A stretch of DNA of 64,000 nt from Dipylidium caninum (lineage: Eukaryota; Platyhelminthes; Cestoda; Cyclophyllidea; Dipylidiidae), in the NCBI GenBank assembly GCA_017562135.1, contig QEYB01000062.1:1-64000 (forward strand), given 5' to 3'. Below, piece by piece: positions 63,901-64,000 of this stretch. Made by a program: the position numbers and the translations under genes. Each line of letters begins with the position of its first letter. Position 1 is the first letter of the stretch. Under the pieces are notes generated by a model. The model saw only the letters and a list, made by a program, of their open reading frames with translations. It had not been told where the DNA came from and did not search any database.

Positions 63901-64000
63901 ACTTATGTCCCACGCATCATCGTACAAGGACCCACTACCCGTAGAGGACATTTTCGGACCGGTCTTTGCGGAGACGGCTGCATTCTCTGTTGTGGCTATC
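51927..64000 (-). CDS. Disordered Ser/Pro-rich protein with FPPPPP motif, 5' partial, family unknown
   Basis: Four exons on the minus strand join in consistent phase: 64000-63643 (runs off the edge), 62296-61841, 59754-59205 and 52762-51927, about 732 residues. Donors and acceptors are good (TCG|GTAGGT, TTTTAG|ACT, GAA|GTAAGT, TTTAG|CCA, GACG|GTAGGC, TTTAG|ACT). Visible features are SLYDDAWDISLSRFG in the first exon, and NWFPPPPPTP, LPPLLPPPPP and LPPPPP tracts in the second. The third is Ser/Arg-rich, and the last is His/Gln/Arg-rich, ending LLEILPCPIL. FPPPPP is the known core of Ena/VASP EVH1 ligands, which suggests, but does not prove, an actin-regulatory or receptor-tail role. No folded domain is recognisable. 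Small extra exons in phase 0 may lie between 61841 and 59754. Confidence 0.6.
52763..59204 (-). other. Large intron of the right-hand gene
   Basis: About 6.4 kb without a supported exon. The plus strand is A-rich, so the sense strand is T-rich as in the other introns here. It contains two G-rich tracts (58050-58083 and 58225-58262). ORFs here (for example 53832-54230 - and 57946-58362 +) show no domain. A hidden exon cannot be excluded. Confidence 0.5.
58225..58262 (+). other. G-run tract (quadruplex-prone)
   Basis: A stretch of nearly continuous G with single interruptions; a second one lies at 58050-58083. On the gene's sense strand these are C-rich. Both could fold as G-quadruplexes on the plus strand. 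Uninterrupted runs are also prone to assembly length errors. Confidence 0.6.

Overview
The window is metazoan nuclear DNA: genes with many introns, GT-AG and some GC-AG splice sites, A+T-rich introns, and orthologues of RAD50, MAN1B1 and FARP. I infer a parasitic flatworm (cestode or trematode). The reasons are very small introns (28 to 76 nt beside kilobase ones), a mariner element, a probable trans-splice acceptor and a mucin-like surface protein. No lineage-specific marker proves this.

Layout. (1) Positions 1-11055 are a GC-rich tandem array of 234/246-bp units running off the left edge. It encodes a Ser/Thr/Pro-rich repeat protein whose 3' exons add a transmembrane helix (to 11431). The units are clean from about 5.1 kb rightwards and increasingly riddled with single-base indels leftwards. 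(2) 13549-31051 (+) is a complete 25-exon FARP gene (FERM, RhoGEF, two PH domains). All exon phases agree; the product is about 1722 aa, with a long extra linker and a divergent, interrupted DH domain. A dead mariner element (22520-23712) lies in one intron. (3) 31620-42761 (-) is a complete RAD50 gene, convergent with FARP: 33 exons in consistent phase, about 1328 aa, with Walker A, zinc hook, ABC signature, Walker B and H-loop all present. (4) A 1.2-kb head-to-head spacer separates RAD50 from MAN1B1 (43991-47736, +), an ER-type class I alpha-1,2-mannosidase of 533 aa in 7 exons. (5) 47.9-49.6 kb is a GC-rich, repeat-like block between convergent genes. (6) From about 49.6 kb to the right edge lies a minus-strand gene with large introns. 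Four phase-compatible exons encode a disordered Ser/Pro-rich protein with an Ena/VASP-type FPPPPP motif. I could not identify its family.

The genes do not form one pathway: RAD50 acts in DNA double-strand-break repair, MAN1B1 in ER glycoprotein quality control, FARP in Rho-GTPase/cytoskeleton signalling, and the repeat protein probably at the cell surface. In every gene the sense strand of the introns is T-rich, and this skew flips at each change of gene orientation, which supports the gene map. Exon borders were set by hand from splice consensus, phase agreement and similarity to family members recalled from general knowledge; no search was run.
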